Shown here in pieces: positions 15,786 to 24,006 of a stretch of 64,000 nt of DNA. This DNA is from Chitinophagales bacterium (GTDB lineage Bacteria; Bacteroidota; Bacteroidia; Chitinophagales; Chitinophagaceae). The notes under the pieces are model-generated. The model did not search any database, had not been told where the DNA came from, and worked only from the letters and a program-made list of their open reading frames with translations. The stretch is from the NCBI GenBank assembly GCA_017303455.1, contig JAFLBM010000003.1:1-64000 (forward strand). The letters are read 5' to 3'. The translations under genes and the position numbers were made by a program. Each line of letters begins with the position of its first letter. The stretch's first letter is position 1.

Positions 15786-16442
15786 TTACCAGCTCGCAAT
15801 TACCGTTACCCCGCCCTGCGGCTTATCGCCGATCTTCACATGTACTTTTGCATCCAATGGTAACAACAGGTCCACTCTTGAGCCAAAACGGATAAAACCC
15901 ATCTCACCGGTTTGTTCCACTTTTTGCCCGGCCTGTAAATAGTTGATGATCCTTTTGGCCAGCGCACCTGCTATCTGCTTTACTAAAATTTCTTTACCGT
16001 TTTTTCTATACACAACAGAATGACGTTCATTCTCGGTAGAAGATTTAGGATGCCAGGCCACTAAATATTTTCCTTTGTGATACTGGCTGTACACGACTTC
16101 CCCGCTTACCGGGTTCCGGTTCACATGCACATTCAGCGGACTCATAAAAATAGAGACCTGTATGCGACGATCGGTAAAGTATTCATCGGCTTGTACTTCT
16201 TCTATCACAACCACTTTACCATCAGCCGGGGCAACAATGGCATTTTCCTGGATGGTCAATGTTCTTTTAGGAATGCGGAAGAACGAGATCACAAAGATCA
16301 GCAGGCCCAGCGTTGCTATAAAGAGCAGCCAGCTGATCACAGGGAGGCTGAAACTTAAAAAATAGAAGGAGAGAATATTGATGATACCAAAAAGTATGGT
16401 ACTGATGGCGATGATCTTGTAACCTTCCTTATGAATTGTCAT
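15786..16442 (-). CDS. psd: Phosphatidylserine decarboxylase proenzyme (short type)
   Basis: The enzyme makes phosphatidylethanolamine from phosphatidylserine. The 218-residue protein belongs to the short PSD-A branch: two N-terminal hydrophobic segments (about 11-52), then APADGKVV, SIFMSPLNVHVNRNPVSG, and the self-cleavage site GS at 187-188 in FIRFGSRVDLLLP. There Ser188 becomes the pyruvoyl group of the small alpha chain. It follows cdsA in the same direction with a 72-base spacer that holds a purine-rich repeat. CdsA makes the CDP-diacylglycerol from which phosphatidylserine is built, so the two genes act in one pathway; pssA is not nearby. Confidence 0.95.
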   Translation of the reverse strand: MTIHKEGYKIIAISTILFGIINILSFYFLSFSLPVISWLLFIATLGLLIFVISFFRIPKRTLTIQENAIVAPADGKVVVIEEVQADEYFTDRRIQVSIFMSPLNVHVNRNPVSGEVVYSQYHKGKYLVAWHPKSSTENERHSVVYRKNGKEILVKQIAGALAKRIINYLQAGQKVEQTGEMGFIRFGSRVDLLLPLDAKVHVKIGDKPQGGVTVIASW

Positions 16443-16474
16443 ACTAACCAGTTGAGGGGCAAATATAGTGAATG

Positions 16475-16511
16475 AGGGAGAGAGAATGGAAAATGGAGTT
16501 TGGAGAATGGG
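16475..16511. repeat. Purine-rich repeat between cdsA and psd
   Basis: G/A-rich tract with GAATGG, AAATGG and GAATGG units, matching the elements near 1282 and 1711. It lies in the cdsA-psd spacer. Confidence 0.4.
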
Positions 16512-16514
16512 CTA

Positions 16515-17411
16515 TTACAGCAGCAGGAGTTTTACAAATACCCAGACAAACGGAGTGGCTAATAACAGTGAATCAAAGCGGTCTAAGAAACCACCATGCC
16601 CCGGCATCAAAGAGCCGCTGTCCTTTACGTCGGCCATGCGTTTTAACTTGGATTCGAGGAGATCACCGATAGTACCGGTAATAGCTGTTATCAAAGCGAT
16701 CAAGGCTATGAAAAAAATAAACTCAAACCCAGTAAATGGTTCTTTAAAAAAAATAGCTGGCGATAGCAATGCAACCACCACCACTGCCAGAATGACTCCA
16801 CCAATAGTGCCTTCCCATGTTTTTTTGGGTGATACTTTTGACAATGGAGTTTTGCCAATTAATGATCCAACGATATATGCCATCGTATCATTGATCCAGA
16901 TACTGGCTATTATAATTATTGGAATTATTCCCCCACCTATTACAAACATTGTGTCATGCAGGTGTATATCAATTGTCCATTGATACAAATTAATCATCAA
17001 TCCCCAGCTCAATGATATATACAATAAACCAAGCGCAGCCATCCCTAATGCCCGGAGATGAATTCTCCTTTGTGAGAAAATACCCAGCAGTATCAATATA
17101 AGTCCCGCAGCAGAAACCGGCATAGCAATATTCTCACTTAGCCCAAACCCACTTACAACATAAGCAGGCCCGCACATCAAAAGCATAAAGTGATAGCCAA
17201 ATACCATAATTCCTAATTTGGTATAAGGATGAAATTTCGTGTTATGAATTTTCTCCGCCAGTTTGAAATATTCCCACCAGCATCCAAAATGAATAATAGA
17301 AAACAACAACAGGAAACTCCAGTGATTCCATAACAGGCCCGCTAACATCACCGCCGCAAATACGATAGCTGTCAAAGCTCTTGTTCTGAATACAGGCCAA
17401 TTGAATGCCAT
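16515..17411 (-). CDS. cdsA: Phosphatidate cytidylyltransferase
   Basis: CdsA converts phosphatidic acid and CTP to CDP-diacylglycerol in the inner membrane. The 298-residue protein has about eight hydrophobic segments and, near the C-terminus, the complete family signature SKLKRMADVKDSGSLMPGHGG followed by FLDRFDS. WINDTMAYIVGSLIGKTPLS and KKTWEGTIGG are also typical. It lies eight bases downstream of the CPBP protease gene and upstream of psd on the same strand, forming an apparent three-gene phospholipid unit. Confidence 0.97.
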   Translation of the reverse strand: MAFNWPVFRTRALTAIVFAAVMLAGLLWNHWSFLLLFSIIHFGCWWEYFKLAEKIHNTKFHPYTKLGIMVFGYHFMLLMCGPAYVVSGFGLSENIAMPVSAAGLILILLGIFSQRRIHLRALGMAALGLLYISLSWGLMINLYQWTIDIHLHDTMFVIGGGIIPIIIIASIWINDTMAYIVGSLIGKTPLSKVSPKKTWEGTIGGVILAVVVVALLSPAIFFKEPFTGFEFIFFIALIALITAITGTIGDLLESKLKRMADVKDSGSLMPGHGGFLDRFDSLLLATPFVWVFVKLLLL

Positions 17412-17419
17412 GAAATGCG

Positions 17420-18337
17420 TTATTGGTTATGATAGGCTTCTTTATCCGAAGCTGTTATTTTTTTGAAATACATAAAGAGCCCGATCAGTGCCGGCAATAA
17501 TAAAATACCCCACCAACTGCCACTGCTATCCTCCATCATGGCTTCTTTTATTGATTTCCCCTCTTTCGTCATAGAGTAGATGATAGTTATTGCCAGCGCA
17601 TTATTGATGAAATGGGCCAGGATACTCAGCCATAATTTCCCGGAATAATAATAGATCAACCCCAGCACAGCCCCTAAAAATACACGGGGCAGGAAACCAT
17701 AAAAAGAAAAATGCACCGCACTAAAAATGATGCTGACAATTAATATAGCAGCCCAGGGTTTCATCCCTGAACGGGTCAGGAAATTTTGGAAGCCACCCCG
17801 GAACAATGCTTCTTCACATAAGGCGGGTAAGAACGCCATGATGATCAGCGCCAGCACATAATCACTCATGCTCTTCAGGCTGATAATCGCAGTTACCTGC
17901 TGGTTATAATCAGCTTCCCATTTATCCGCCTTCAATTTCCATTCAACCGGTAAGGGAATTTCTTTATTGAAATAAGAAATGGCAAAAGAAACGAACAGTG
18001 CTGTGAAAATGATCATCACTACCAACCCCACCTGGTTCGGCCTTACCTGCGGAGAAAAACCCATCAGCCTGAGGGGCTTCCTGTTCAGCATAAAAGCCGT
18101 GGCAATGGCGGGTAATAAAAAACCAATGAGGGTTGACAGTACCTGTACCACTTTCATGGCATTACTGTCTTCCGGTGCAAATTGTCCTTCCTGGAAGGCC
18201 GTGATAGGTTTGCCCGTCATGGCTGACCATATCGGAATACTGACAAGACCTGATAAGATAATGCCTGCTACGGCAAACGCAATCAGCATAAAAAAGCCTG
18301 CAGTGTAGGAAATACCCTTAGATTGACTGTCGTACAT
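17420..18337 (-). CDS. CPBP family intramembrane metalloprotease
   Basis: The 305-residue multi-spanning protein carries the CAAX-protease/bacteriocin-processing (CPBP) motifs: EExxxR (E175, E176, R180) in CEEALFRGGF, AVHFSFYGFLPR with His209, and AHFINNA with His242. These residues are expected to form the intramembrane metal site. About eight helices are seen, with an extracytoplasmic charged loop around 125-150. Targets are unknown; family members process peptides or act in immunity and signalling. It is the first gene of the cdsA-psd unit and is divergent from dusB. Confidence 0.93.
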   Translation of the reverse strand: MYDSQSKGISYTAGFFMLIAFAVAGIILSGLVSIPIWSAMTGKPITAFQEGQFAPEDSNAMKVVQVLSTLIGFLLPAIATAFMLNRKPLRLMGFSPQVRPNQVGLVVMIIFTALFVSFAISYFNKEIPLPVEWKLKADKWEADYNQQVTAIISLKSMSDYVLALIIMAFLPALCEEALFRGGFQNFLTRSGMKPWAAILIVSIIFSAVHFSFYGFLPRVFLGAVLGLIYYYSGKLWLSILAHFINNALAITIIYSMTKEGKSIKEAMMEDSSGSWWGILLLPALIGLFMYFKKITASDKEAYHNQ

Positions 18338-18371
18338 AGATTTCAGCGATTAAACCGTAAATTTGCAGGTT

Positions 18372-18379
18372 CAAAAATA
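18372..18379 (-). promoter_or_regulatory. -7 promoter box of the CPBP-cdsA-psd unit
   Basis: The minus strand reads TATTTTTG, an exact TAnnTTTG match, 34 bases before the ATG at 18337. Confidence 0.45.
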
Positions 18380-18457
18380 ACAGTCCGCTGGCAGAAGATC
18401 CATATTTATTTAACCCGTTAGTTTATAACGGATAAGCGTCAGCAACAAACCCGGGTA

Positions 18458-19498
18458 ATGGTAAAGATCGGTAACATAGAACTCCCTGATTTCCCCTTAC
18501 TCCTCGCCCCTATGGAGGATGTAAGCGATCCGCCATTCCGGGCCGTTTGCAAGGATAATGGTGCCGACCTGATGTACACGGAATTTATTTCTTCTGAAGG
18601 ACTCATCCGTGATGCCATCAAGAGCCGCAAAAAGCTGGATATATTCGATTATGAACGGCCTGTTGGTATCCAGATCTTTGGTGGTGATGAAGAAAGTCTG
18701 GCCATGGCTGCTAAAATTGTGGAAGTAACTAATCCTGACCTGCTGGATATCAATTTCGGTTGCCCGGTCAAAAAAGTGGCCCTGAAAGGTGCCGGTGCCG
18801 GTGTCTTAAAAGATATTGACCTGATGGTGCGGTTAACTTCTGCTGTGGTGAGAGCCACCTCGTTACCTGTTACTGTTAAAACAAGGCTGGGTTGGGATGA
18901 TAACACAAAGAACATCGAAGAAGTGGCGGAACGGTTGCAGGATGTGGGCATCCAGGCTTTAGCGATTCATGGCCGCACCCGCACCCAGATGTATAAAGGA
19001 GAGGCGGACTGGACACTGATCGGTAAAGTGAAGAACAATCCCCGTATCACGATCCCCATCTTTGGTAATGGCGATATTGATTCACCGGAGAAAGCACTGG
19101 AATATAAGAACCGGTATGGCGTTGATGGTATCATGATCGGACGTGCCGCTATCGGTTATCCCTGGATCTTTAATGAGATCAGGCATTTTTTACAAACCGG
19201 TGAACATTTAGCAGCGCCTTCTATTGATGACCGCATTTTTGTTTGCCGCAAACATTTACAAAAAAGTGTGGAGTGGAAAGGGCCCATTGTCGGTATCAAT
19301 GAGATGCGTCGTCATTATGCCAATTATTTAAAAGGCTTACCAAACATTAAAGAATTCCGCAACCGCCTTGTTACCCTGAAAACAGAAGCCGAGATCAACG
19401 AAGTGCTGAACGAGATCGCAGTTACCTATGCCGGTTTTGAAATGCAAAAGACCCCTATCGAACTGATCAATTACCACGAGAACTGCCCGGTCAATTAA
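18458..19498 (+). CDS. dusB: tRNA-dihydrouridine synthase
   Basis: This FMN-dependent enzyme reduces uridines in the tRNA D-loop. The 346-residue protein begins with IGNIELPDFPLLLAPMEDVSDPPFR, the DusB/Nifr3 N-terminus. It then has INFGCPVKKVALKGAGAG with proton-donor Cys102, TVKTRLGWDD, HGRTRTQMYKG and NGDIDSPEKA. GIMIGRAAIGYPWIF precedes the helical tRNA-recognition domain (about 240-346). Its last four bases overlap the convergent gene for a small membrane protein. Confidence 0.96.
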   Translation: MVKIGNIELPDFPLLLAPMEDVSDPPFRAVCKDNGADLMYTEFISSEGLIRDAIKSRKKLDIFDYERPVGIQIFGGDEESLAMAAKIVEVTNPDLLDINFGCPVKKVALKGAGAGVLKDIDLMVRLTSAVVRATSLPVTVKTRLGWDDNTKNIEEVAERLQDVGIQALAIHGRTRTQMYKGEADWTLIGKVKNNPRITIPIFGNGDIDSPEKALEYKNRYGVDGIMIGRAAIGYPWIFNEIRHFLQTGEHLAAPSIDDRIFVCRKHLQKSVEWKGPIVGINEMRRHYANYLKGLPNIKEFRNRLVTLKTEAEINEVLNEIAVTYAGFEMQKTPIELINYHENCPVN

Positions 19499-19740
19499 GT
19501 CATTCTTATTTTCATATTCTTCATCAGCCCGTACAGGGATACTAATACCCATGTTCCTTCCAGGATCACAAAAGGCCAGTAGCTGATCAGTAAGGAAGCA
19601 TAACAAGCTAATGCAGCGCCGATAATATTCATTACAAAATATAACTTATCATCGTGCTGAATGAGCTTGGTGATATTGAGAAAATAAGCCAGCAGGATGA
19701 GACCAACACCCAGGGTGCCGATGATATCATTGTACATCAT
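19495..19740 (-). CDS. Small three-helix membrane protein (CBU_0592-like)
   Basis: The 81-residue protein has three hydrophobic helices (about 4-22, 34-52 and 56-72) separated by short polar turns, in a pattern like the CBU_0592 group of small membrane proteins. IGTLGVGLILLAYFLN and SYWPFVILEGTWVLVSLYGL are typical. Function is unknown. It starts two bases after the stop of the upstream membrane-protein gene, so the pair is co-transcribed, and it overlaps the end of dusB by four bases. Confidence 0.75.
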   Translation of the reverse strand: MMYNDIIGTLGVGLILLAYFLNITKLIQHDDKLYFVMNIIGAALACYASLLISYWPFVILEGTWVLVSLYGLMKNMKIRMT

Positions 19741-19742
19741 AA

Positions 19743-20261
19743 CTAATTGTTTTTTGAAATGAAAGATTCCAATCCTTTCGTGTAAACAGCTCCTCTTCTT
19801 TCGGCAAAGAAATCTGCTGCTAAGGCGGTCAACGCCATAACTGCCAGTGCTAATCCAAAGCCTCTCCAGAAATCATGCTTGAAGTCACGGATAAAATAAA
19901 TATAGAGGCCAACGCCGACGAGAAAGAGAACTATTTCCACCCAGCGGTAGATCACAAAATTATTCATCACCGTCTTCATGCGGGGAATTTCCTTATCCTT
20001 CAGTTCAGCGGGGTTCATATCATACGCATATACATTGCGCATACGGTCACTATCGCTGCGTTTATATACTGTAAATCCAACAATACCCAGCAGCAGACCC
20101 ACCAGTAACAGGGGAACAGCCGCTCCTTTGTAAAAATTAGTTTTAAGAAAGAAGAAAAAGATAATAGCCGCAACTATACCAGCTATACCGATCAGCAGGA
20201 ATAAGAAACTTTCCTGCTTTTCAGCCATGAAATATTTTTCGATATCTGTTTTGGTAAACAT
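19743..20261 (-). CDS. Hypothetical membrane protein, four transmembrane segments
   Basis: The 172-residue product has helices near residues 18-38, 43-61, 105-122 and 131-150. A conserved-looking charged loop lies between helices two and three (YKRSDSDRMRNVYAYDMNPAELKDKEIPRMK). I start at the ATG at 20261 instead of the in-frame TTG three codons earlier. It resembles no named family known to me. Tight spacing to the next gene indicates an operon. Confidence 0.75.
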   Translation of the reverse strand: MFTKTDIEKYFMAEKQESFLFLLIGIAGIVAAIIFFFFLKTNFYKGAAVPLLLVGLLLGIVGFTVYKRSDSDRMRNVYAYDMNPAELKDKEIPRMKTVMNNFVIYRWVEIVLFLVGVGLYIYFIRDFKHDFWRGFGLALAVMALTALAADFFAERRGAVYTKGLESFISKNN

Positions 20262-20329
20262 GGCGGGCAATGTTTACCGTAAGTTAATCAATATATGGCT
20301 GTATTTATTTGACCTCCGGGAAAGAAAAA

Positions 20330-21028
20330 TCATTTATCAATAGCATCAGTCACTTCTTTTGCAAGTGGAGAAACAGACGGGTCAAAATAATTGACCAGCA
20401 TACCTTTTTCATTGACCAGGTATTTGGAGAAATTCCAGGTGGGATACTGGTTGTTCCAGCCATTCTTTGCCGGATCAGTAAGCCAATGGAAAACGGGGTT
20501 CTGCTCTGCTGATTGTATCACCACACTCTTTTTCATCAGCGGAAAGCTGACACCAAAATTCACTTTGCAAAACCGGGCAATCTCTTCATCCGTTCCTTTT
20601 TCCTGTTCTTTAAAATCATTGGCCGGGAAACCGAGCACCACGAGTTTACTACTGTACTGTTCAGATAATTTTTGCAGGTCCTCGTACTGGTTGGTATAAC
20701 CACAATTACTGGCCGTATTCACCAGTAGGATCTTCTTACCCCGGTAACTGTCAAAACTGATGGTATCGCCATTATTGGCAATGGCTTTTAAACTGTAAAA
20801 GGATACAGGCGGCTCTTTGTCTTTATTTTCCAATTGTTTGCTTTTTGTTCCTGTTAATTTAGTAAACCACATAAGAACCGGGTACACGGCTTTCAGCACT
20901 TTCTGACGGTAGGTCATGTTTTTAGAATTATAATTAACGATCTCCACATAGCCCGCAAAAGCTACGATGAACATAAACAGAACAATCAATAGCTTCTTTA
21001 GTTTTCGCATCCATGAATTAGCTGCCAT
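20330..21028 (-). CDS. Membrane-anchored glutathione peroxidase-like protein
   Basis: The thioredoxin-fold peroxidase domain covers about residues 73-232: peroxidatic Cys109 in NTASNCGYTNQY, LGFPANDFKEQE where classic enzymes have FPCNQFGxQE, and TWNFSKYLV with the catalytic Trp. Unusually for the family it has an N-terminal about 70-residue extension with one transmembrane helix (about 12-29), so the domain is probably tethered on the periplasmic face. In bacteria such enzymes usually take electrons from thioredoxin and reduce lipid hydroperoxides. The start is the ATG at 21028, two codons after an in-frame TTG. It follows the aldehyde dehydrogenase gene by 10 bases, a sensible pair for handling lipid peroxides and the aldehydes they yield. 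Confidence 0.9.
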   Translation of the reverse strand: MAANSWMRKLKKLLIVLFMFIVAFAGYVEIVNYNSKNMTYRQKVLKAVYPVLMWFTKLTGTKSKQLENKDKEPPVSFYSLKAIANNGDTISFDSYRGKKILLVNTASNCGYTNQYEDLQKLSEQYSSKLVVLGFPANDFKEQEKGTDEEIARFCKVNFGVSFPLMKKSVVIQSAEQNPVFHWLTDPAKNGWNNQYPTWNFSKYLVNEKGMLVNYFDPSVSPLAKEVTDAIDK

Positions 21029-21038
21029 GATCAATAAT

Positions 21039-22412
21039 TTATCGTATCATCCATTTGAATAATTTCAGTTTGCCCTTGAACGGCGGGTATTTGATAGCCG
21101 GGTCAAACCAGGTGGGGGTTTTCATCACCGCCTTTTTATGACTGAATGTTTCAAAGGAATACTTCCCGTGGTAATTTCCGCTGCCGCTAAAACCCCGCCC
21201 GCCAAAGGGTAAATGATGATTCGTAAGATGCCAGCTGGCATTGTTGACACAACCGCCGCCAAAAGCCACACTGTTGAGCCAATCTTTTTCCCGTACACCG
21301 GAAGATGTGAAAACATAAAAGGCCAGTGGATTGGGATGTTGCCGGATGATCTTCATTGCCTCTTCCTTTGTTGAAAAGCTGATCACCGGGAGAATGGGGC
21401 CAAATATTTCATCATTCATCACAGCCGCACCAGCCGGTATATCGGTTAAAATGGTTGGTTCTATAAACAGCTTAGTTTTATCGGATCGTCCGCCGTATTC
21501 AATAGTGCCTTGTTGCAGGTAGCCTGCAACACGGTTGAATTGCTTCTCATTGATGATCTTTCCATAGCTGTAACTTTCTTCCGGTTTATCACCAAAGAAT
21601 TGCTGAATACTTTTTTTCAATGCCGCCAGCAAGGCTTCTTTTTTTGACGTATGCACCAGCACATAATCGGGTGCCACGCACATTTGACCAACATTAGAGA
21701 ACTTCGTAACGGCTATTCTCCGGGCAGCTATTTTGATATTAGCATCTTCTTCTACTATACAGGGGCTTTTACCACCCAATTCTAAAGTTACGGGCACTAA
21801 ACGCTCCGCTGCCATTTTATAAATGATCTTTCCAACGGCAGTACTGCCGGTATAAAAAACATGATCGAAGGAAAAATTATTCATCATGGCCGGCACAACA
21901 ACAGCACCATCGCCCTGTACATAACAGATATATTCCGGGGGAAAAGCAGTTTCAATGATCTTTTTCATGATCATTTCAGTTGCCGGCGCAAATTCGCTGG
22001 GTTTTAAGACAACACAATTGCCTGCTGCTATAGCACCGATCAGTGGATTGATGAGTAATTGAAAGGGGTAATTCCAGGGACCGATGATCAGCACCACGCC
22101 TAAAGGCTCTTTCAGTACTTTACTTCCCGAAGGAAGATTGAGTAGGTTGGTGGCTACCTTTTCCGGTTCCATCCAGCTTTTAAGATCTTTTATTGCTGCA
22201 CTGAGTTCGGAAATAACCATCCCGGTTTCTGTCACCCAGGTTTCTTCGGGACTTTTCTTCAGATCGGTAAATAATGCATCATACAGATCCTGCTCATGTG
22301 CCAGGATCGATCGTTTCAATTTCTCTAATTGCTCTTTTCTGAACGCATATGGTTTTGTAATACCTGAATCAAAATACTGCCGCATTTTTTCCAGGTGGCT
22401 GATATGGTCCAT
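21039..22412 (-). CDS. Aldehyde dehydrogenase (ALDH3-like)
   Basis: The 457-residue protein is an NAD(P)-dependent aldehyde dehydrogenase of the class 3 type. GPWNYPFQLLINPLIGA is at 111-127, the FTGST-like FYTGSTAVGK at 186-195, the general base Glu211 in TLELGGKSP and catalytic Cys245 in NVGQMCVAPDY. The C-terminal GRGFSGSGNYHGKYSFETFSHKK with a basic-hydrophobic tail is as in fatty-aldehyde dehydrogenases. It is divergent from tadA and precedes the peroxidase gene in one unit. Probable substrates are medium- or long-chain aldehydes, by family analogy. Confidence 0.94.
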   Translation of the reverse strand: MDHISHLEKMRQYFDSGITKPYAFRKEQLEKLKRSILAHEQDLYDALFTDLKKSPEETWVTETGMVISELSAAIKDLKSWMEPEKVATNLLNLPSGSKVLKEPLGVVLIIGPWNYPFQLLINPLIGAIAAGNCVVLKPSEFAPATEMIMKKIIETAFPPEYICYVQGDGAVVVPAMMNNFSFDHVFYTGSTAVGKIIYKMAAERLVPVTLELGGKSPCIVEEDANIKIAARRIAVTKFSNVGQMCVAPDYVLVHTSKKEALLAALKKSIQQFFGDKPEESYSYGKIINEKQFNRVAGYLQQGTIEYGGRSDKTKLFIEPTILTDIPAGAAVMNDEIFGPILPVISFSTKEEAMKIIRQHPNPLAFYVFTSSGVREKDWLNSVAFGGGCVNNASWHLTNHHLPFGGRGFSGSGNYHGKYSFETFSHKKAVMKTPTWFDPAIKYPPFKGKLKLFKWMIR

Positions 22413-22454
22413 TAGTTCTAATTTTATGGAAAGTTAGGCAAAACCCTGAGCAGT

Positions 22455-22892
22455 ATGACCGATGAGTATTTCATGATGCAGGCCCTGAAAGAAGCTAAAA
22501 AAGCTTTTGAAGATGGTGAAATACCCGTGGGTGCTGTGGTGGTGATGAATGAAAAAATAATTGCCCGGGGCCATAATATGACGGAACGGCTGAACGACCC
22601 CACTGCTCATGCCGAAATGATCGCCTTAACTTCTGCTTTTAATTTACTCGGCAGTAAATACCTGCCGGACGCCACTTTATATATTACCCTGGAACCCTGT
22701 TTTATGTGTGCTGGTGCCATTTACTGGAGCAAGGTTGGTAAGATCGTATACGGAGCAGATGATGAAAAGAACGGGTATAAAAAAACAGCCGGCACCAACT
22801 GGCCTTTTCATCCGAAAGCAGAACTCATCAGGGGTGTTTTGAAAGATGATTGCGCCCAACTGATGAAAGATTTTTTTAAAGATAAAAGATAG
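22455..22892 (+). CDS. tadA: tRNA adenosine(34) deaminase
   Basis: TadA makes inosine at the wobble position of tRNA-Arg(ACG). The 145-residue protein has the zinc-binding cytidine-deaminase-type motif HAE (His52, Glu54 as proton shuttle) and PCFMC (Cys82, Cys85). N-terminal MQALKEAKKAFEDGEIPVGAVVV and RGHNMTERLNDPTAHAE are as in TadA. A related guanine or nucleoside deaminase cannot be fully excluded, but this is the usual tadA form. It is followed after three bases by a small gene on the same strand. Confidence 0.9.
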   Translation: MTDEYFMMQALKEAKKAFEDGEIPVGAVVVMNEKIIARGHNMTERLNDPTAHAEMIALTSAFNLLGSKYLPDATLYITLEPCFMCAGAIYWSKVGKIVYGADDEKNGYKKTAGTNWPFHPKAELIRGVLKDDCAQLMKDFFKDKR

Positions 22893-22895
22893 CTC

Positions 22896-23204
22896 ATGGC
22901 AAAAGCTACTAAATCAATTGCCTCTCATCCCCGCAGTGGAAGAGAAATGAAGATCGAAACTGCTATTTACGAGCCTTTCAAGGCAGCAATTGTTCAAAGC
23001 CTCAAAGGCAGTAAGGGCAAAACCTTCACTGAACTGACAGACGATGTCGTAAAGATCATTCAGAAAAAGATGCCGGGGTTTTCCAAATCCATTCCCTGGT
23101 ACACCATTTCCATCCGGCTTGACCTGGAAACAAGGGGTATCGTGGAAACATTCACTGAAAAAGGTAAAAAGCTGAACCGCCTGAAGCCCGGGTTTTCGAA
23201 ATAA
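22896..23204 (+). CDS. Small conserved protein of unknown function, winged-helix-like
   Basis: This 102-residue soluble protein has a helix-rich pattern (KAAIVQSLKGSKGKTFTELTDDVVKIIQ), then PWYTISIRLDLETRGIVETF ending in a basic tail. The layout suggests a winged-helix or HARE-HTH-like fold, but this is inference from pattern only. It begins three bases after tadA and is probably co-transcribed. Many Bacteroidota carry homologues; no function is known to me. Confidence 0.7.
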   Translation: MAKATKSIASHPRSGREMKIETAIYEPFKAAIVQSLKGSKGKTFTELTDDVVKIIQKKMPGFSKSIPWYTISIRLDLETRGIVETFTEKGKKLNRLKPGFSK

Positions 23205-23248
23205 GAAACAATTCATTTTTCATTCCCGCCTGTTCAACCACATCTTCT

Positions 23249-23256
23249 TACTTTTG
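23249..23256 (+). promoter_or_regulatory. -7 promoter box of the superoxide dismutase gene
   Basis: TACTTTTG is an exact TAnnTTTG match 42 bases before the ATG, giving a leader of about 35 bases, longer than for most genes in this window. Confidence 0.55.
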
Positions 23257-23298
23257 TTATCCCTTAAACAATAATCATCAATCTTTAAAAAATAGACT

Positions 23299-23901
23299 AT
23301 GGCATTTACATTAGCACCGCTTCCATACGCACACGATGCACTGGAACCACATATTGACACACTGACCATGCAGATACATCATGGCAAACACCACCAGGCT
23401 TATGTTGACAACCTGAATAAAGCAGTAGCAGGTACACCCAATGAAACTAAATCGCTGGAAGAACTGGTAGCTGTTGCAGGTTCTATTTCCTCTGCTGTCC
23501 GCAATAACGGCGGTGGCCACTGGAACCATACTTTCTTCTGGGAAAGTTTAGCTGCGAATGCAGGTGGTACTCCTTCCGGCAAACTGGCCGATGCGATCAA
23601 CATTGCCTTTGGTTCTTTTGATACTTTCAAAGAAAAATTTGCCAACGCCGGCATGACCCGCTTCGGCAGCGGCTGGGCCTGGTTGCTTGTAAAAGATGGT
23701 AAACTGGAAGTTTCGTCTACGCCTAACCAGGATAATCCGCTGATGGATGTGGCCGAAGTAAAAGGCACCCCAATTCTCGGGGTGGATGTATGGGAACATG
23801 CTTATTACCTGAAATACCAGAACAAAAGGGCTGATTACCTGGCTGCTTTCTGGAATGTGGTGAACTGGGATAAAGTGGCAGAACGTTTTGCAAAAGCATA
23901 A
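23299..23901 (+). CDS. Superoxide dismutase (Mn/Fe family)
   Basis: The 200-residue cytoplasmic enzyme turns superoxide into oxygen and peroxide. Metal ligands are His27 in [12 protein letters not shown], His77 in GHWNHTFFW, and Asp163 and His167 in [22 protein letters not shown] and [10 protein letters not shown] fit the manganese-type signature better than the iron type, but cambialistic use is common in this phylum, so metal choice is inferred. There is its own promoter upstream and a strong terminator downstream, so it is a single-gene unit. Confidence 0.97.
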   Translation: MAFTLAPLPYAHDALEPHIDTLTMQIHHGKHHQAYVDNLNKAVAGTPNETKSLEELVAVAGSISSAVRNNGGGHWNHTFFWESLAANAGGTPSGKLADAINIAFGSFDTFKEKFANAGMTRFGSGWAWLLVKDGKLEVSSTPNQDNPLMDVAEVKGTPILGVDVWEHAYYLKYQNKRADYLAAFWNVVNWDKVAERFAKA

Positions 23902-23916
23902 TTGAATAAATGATAC

Positions 23917-23949
23917 TAAAAACCGTCCTGCCAAACAGGGCGGTTTTTT
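23917..23949 (+). terminator. Intrinsic terminator after superoxide dismutase
   Basis: AAAACCGTCCTG pairs with CAGGGCGGTTTT across a CCAAA loop and runs into T6. Confidence 0.85.
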
Positions 23950-23990
23950 ATTTCCGCAAGAATCGGGTTGAATAGCGCCTTTTCGCTGCT

Positions 23991-23998
23991 TAGTTTTG
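23991..23998 (+). promoter_or_regulatory. -7 promoter box of the Ada-like gene
   Basis: TAGTTTTG is an exact TAnnTTTG match eight bases before the ATG at 24007. It also shows that the in-frame TTG at 23968 is not the start. Confidence 0.55.
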
Positions 23999-24006
23999 TA
24001 CTATAT

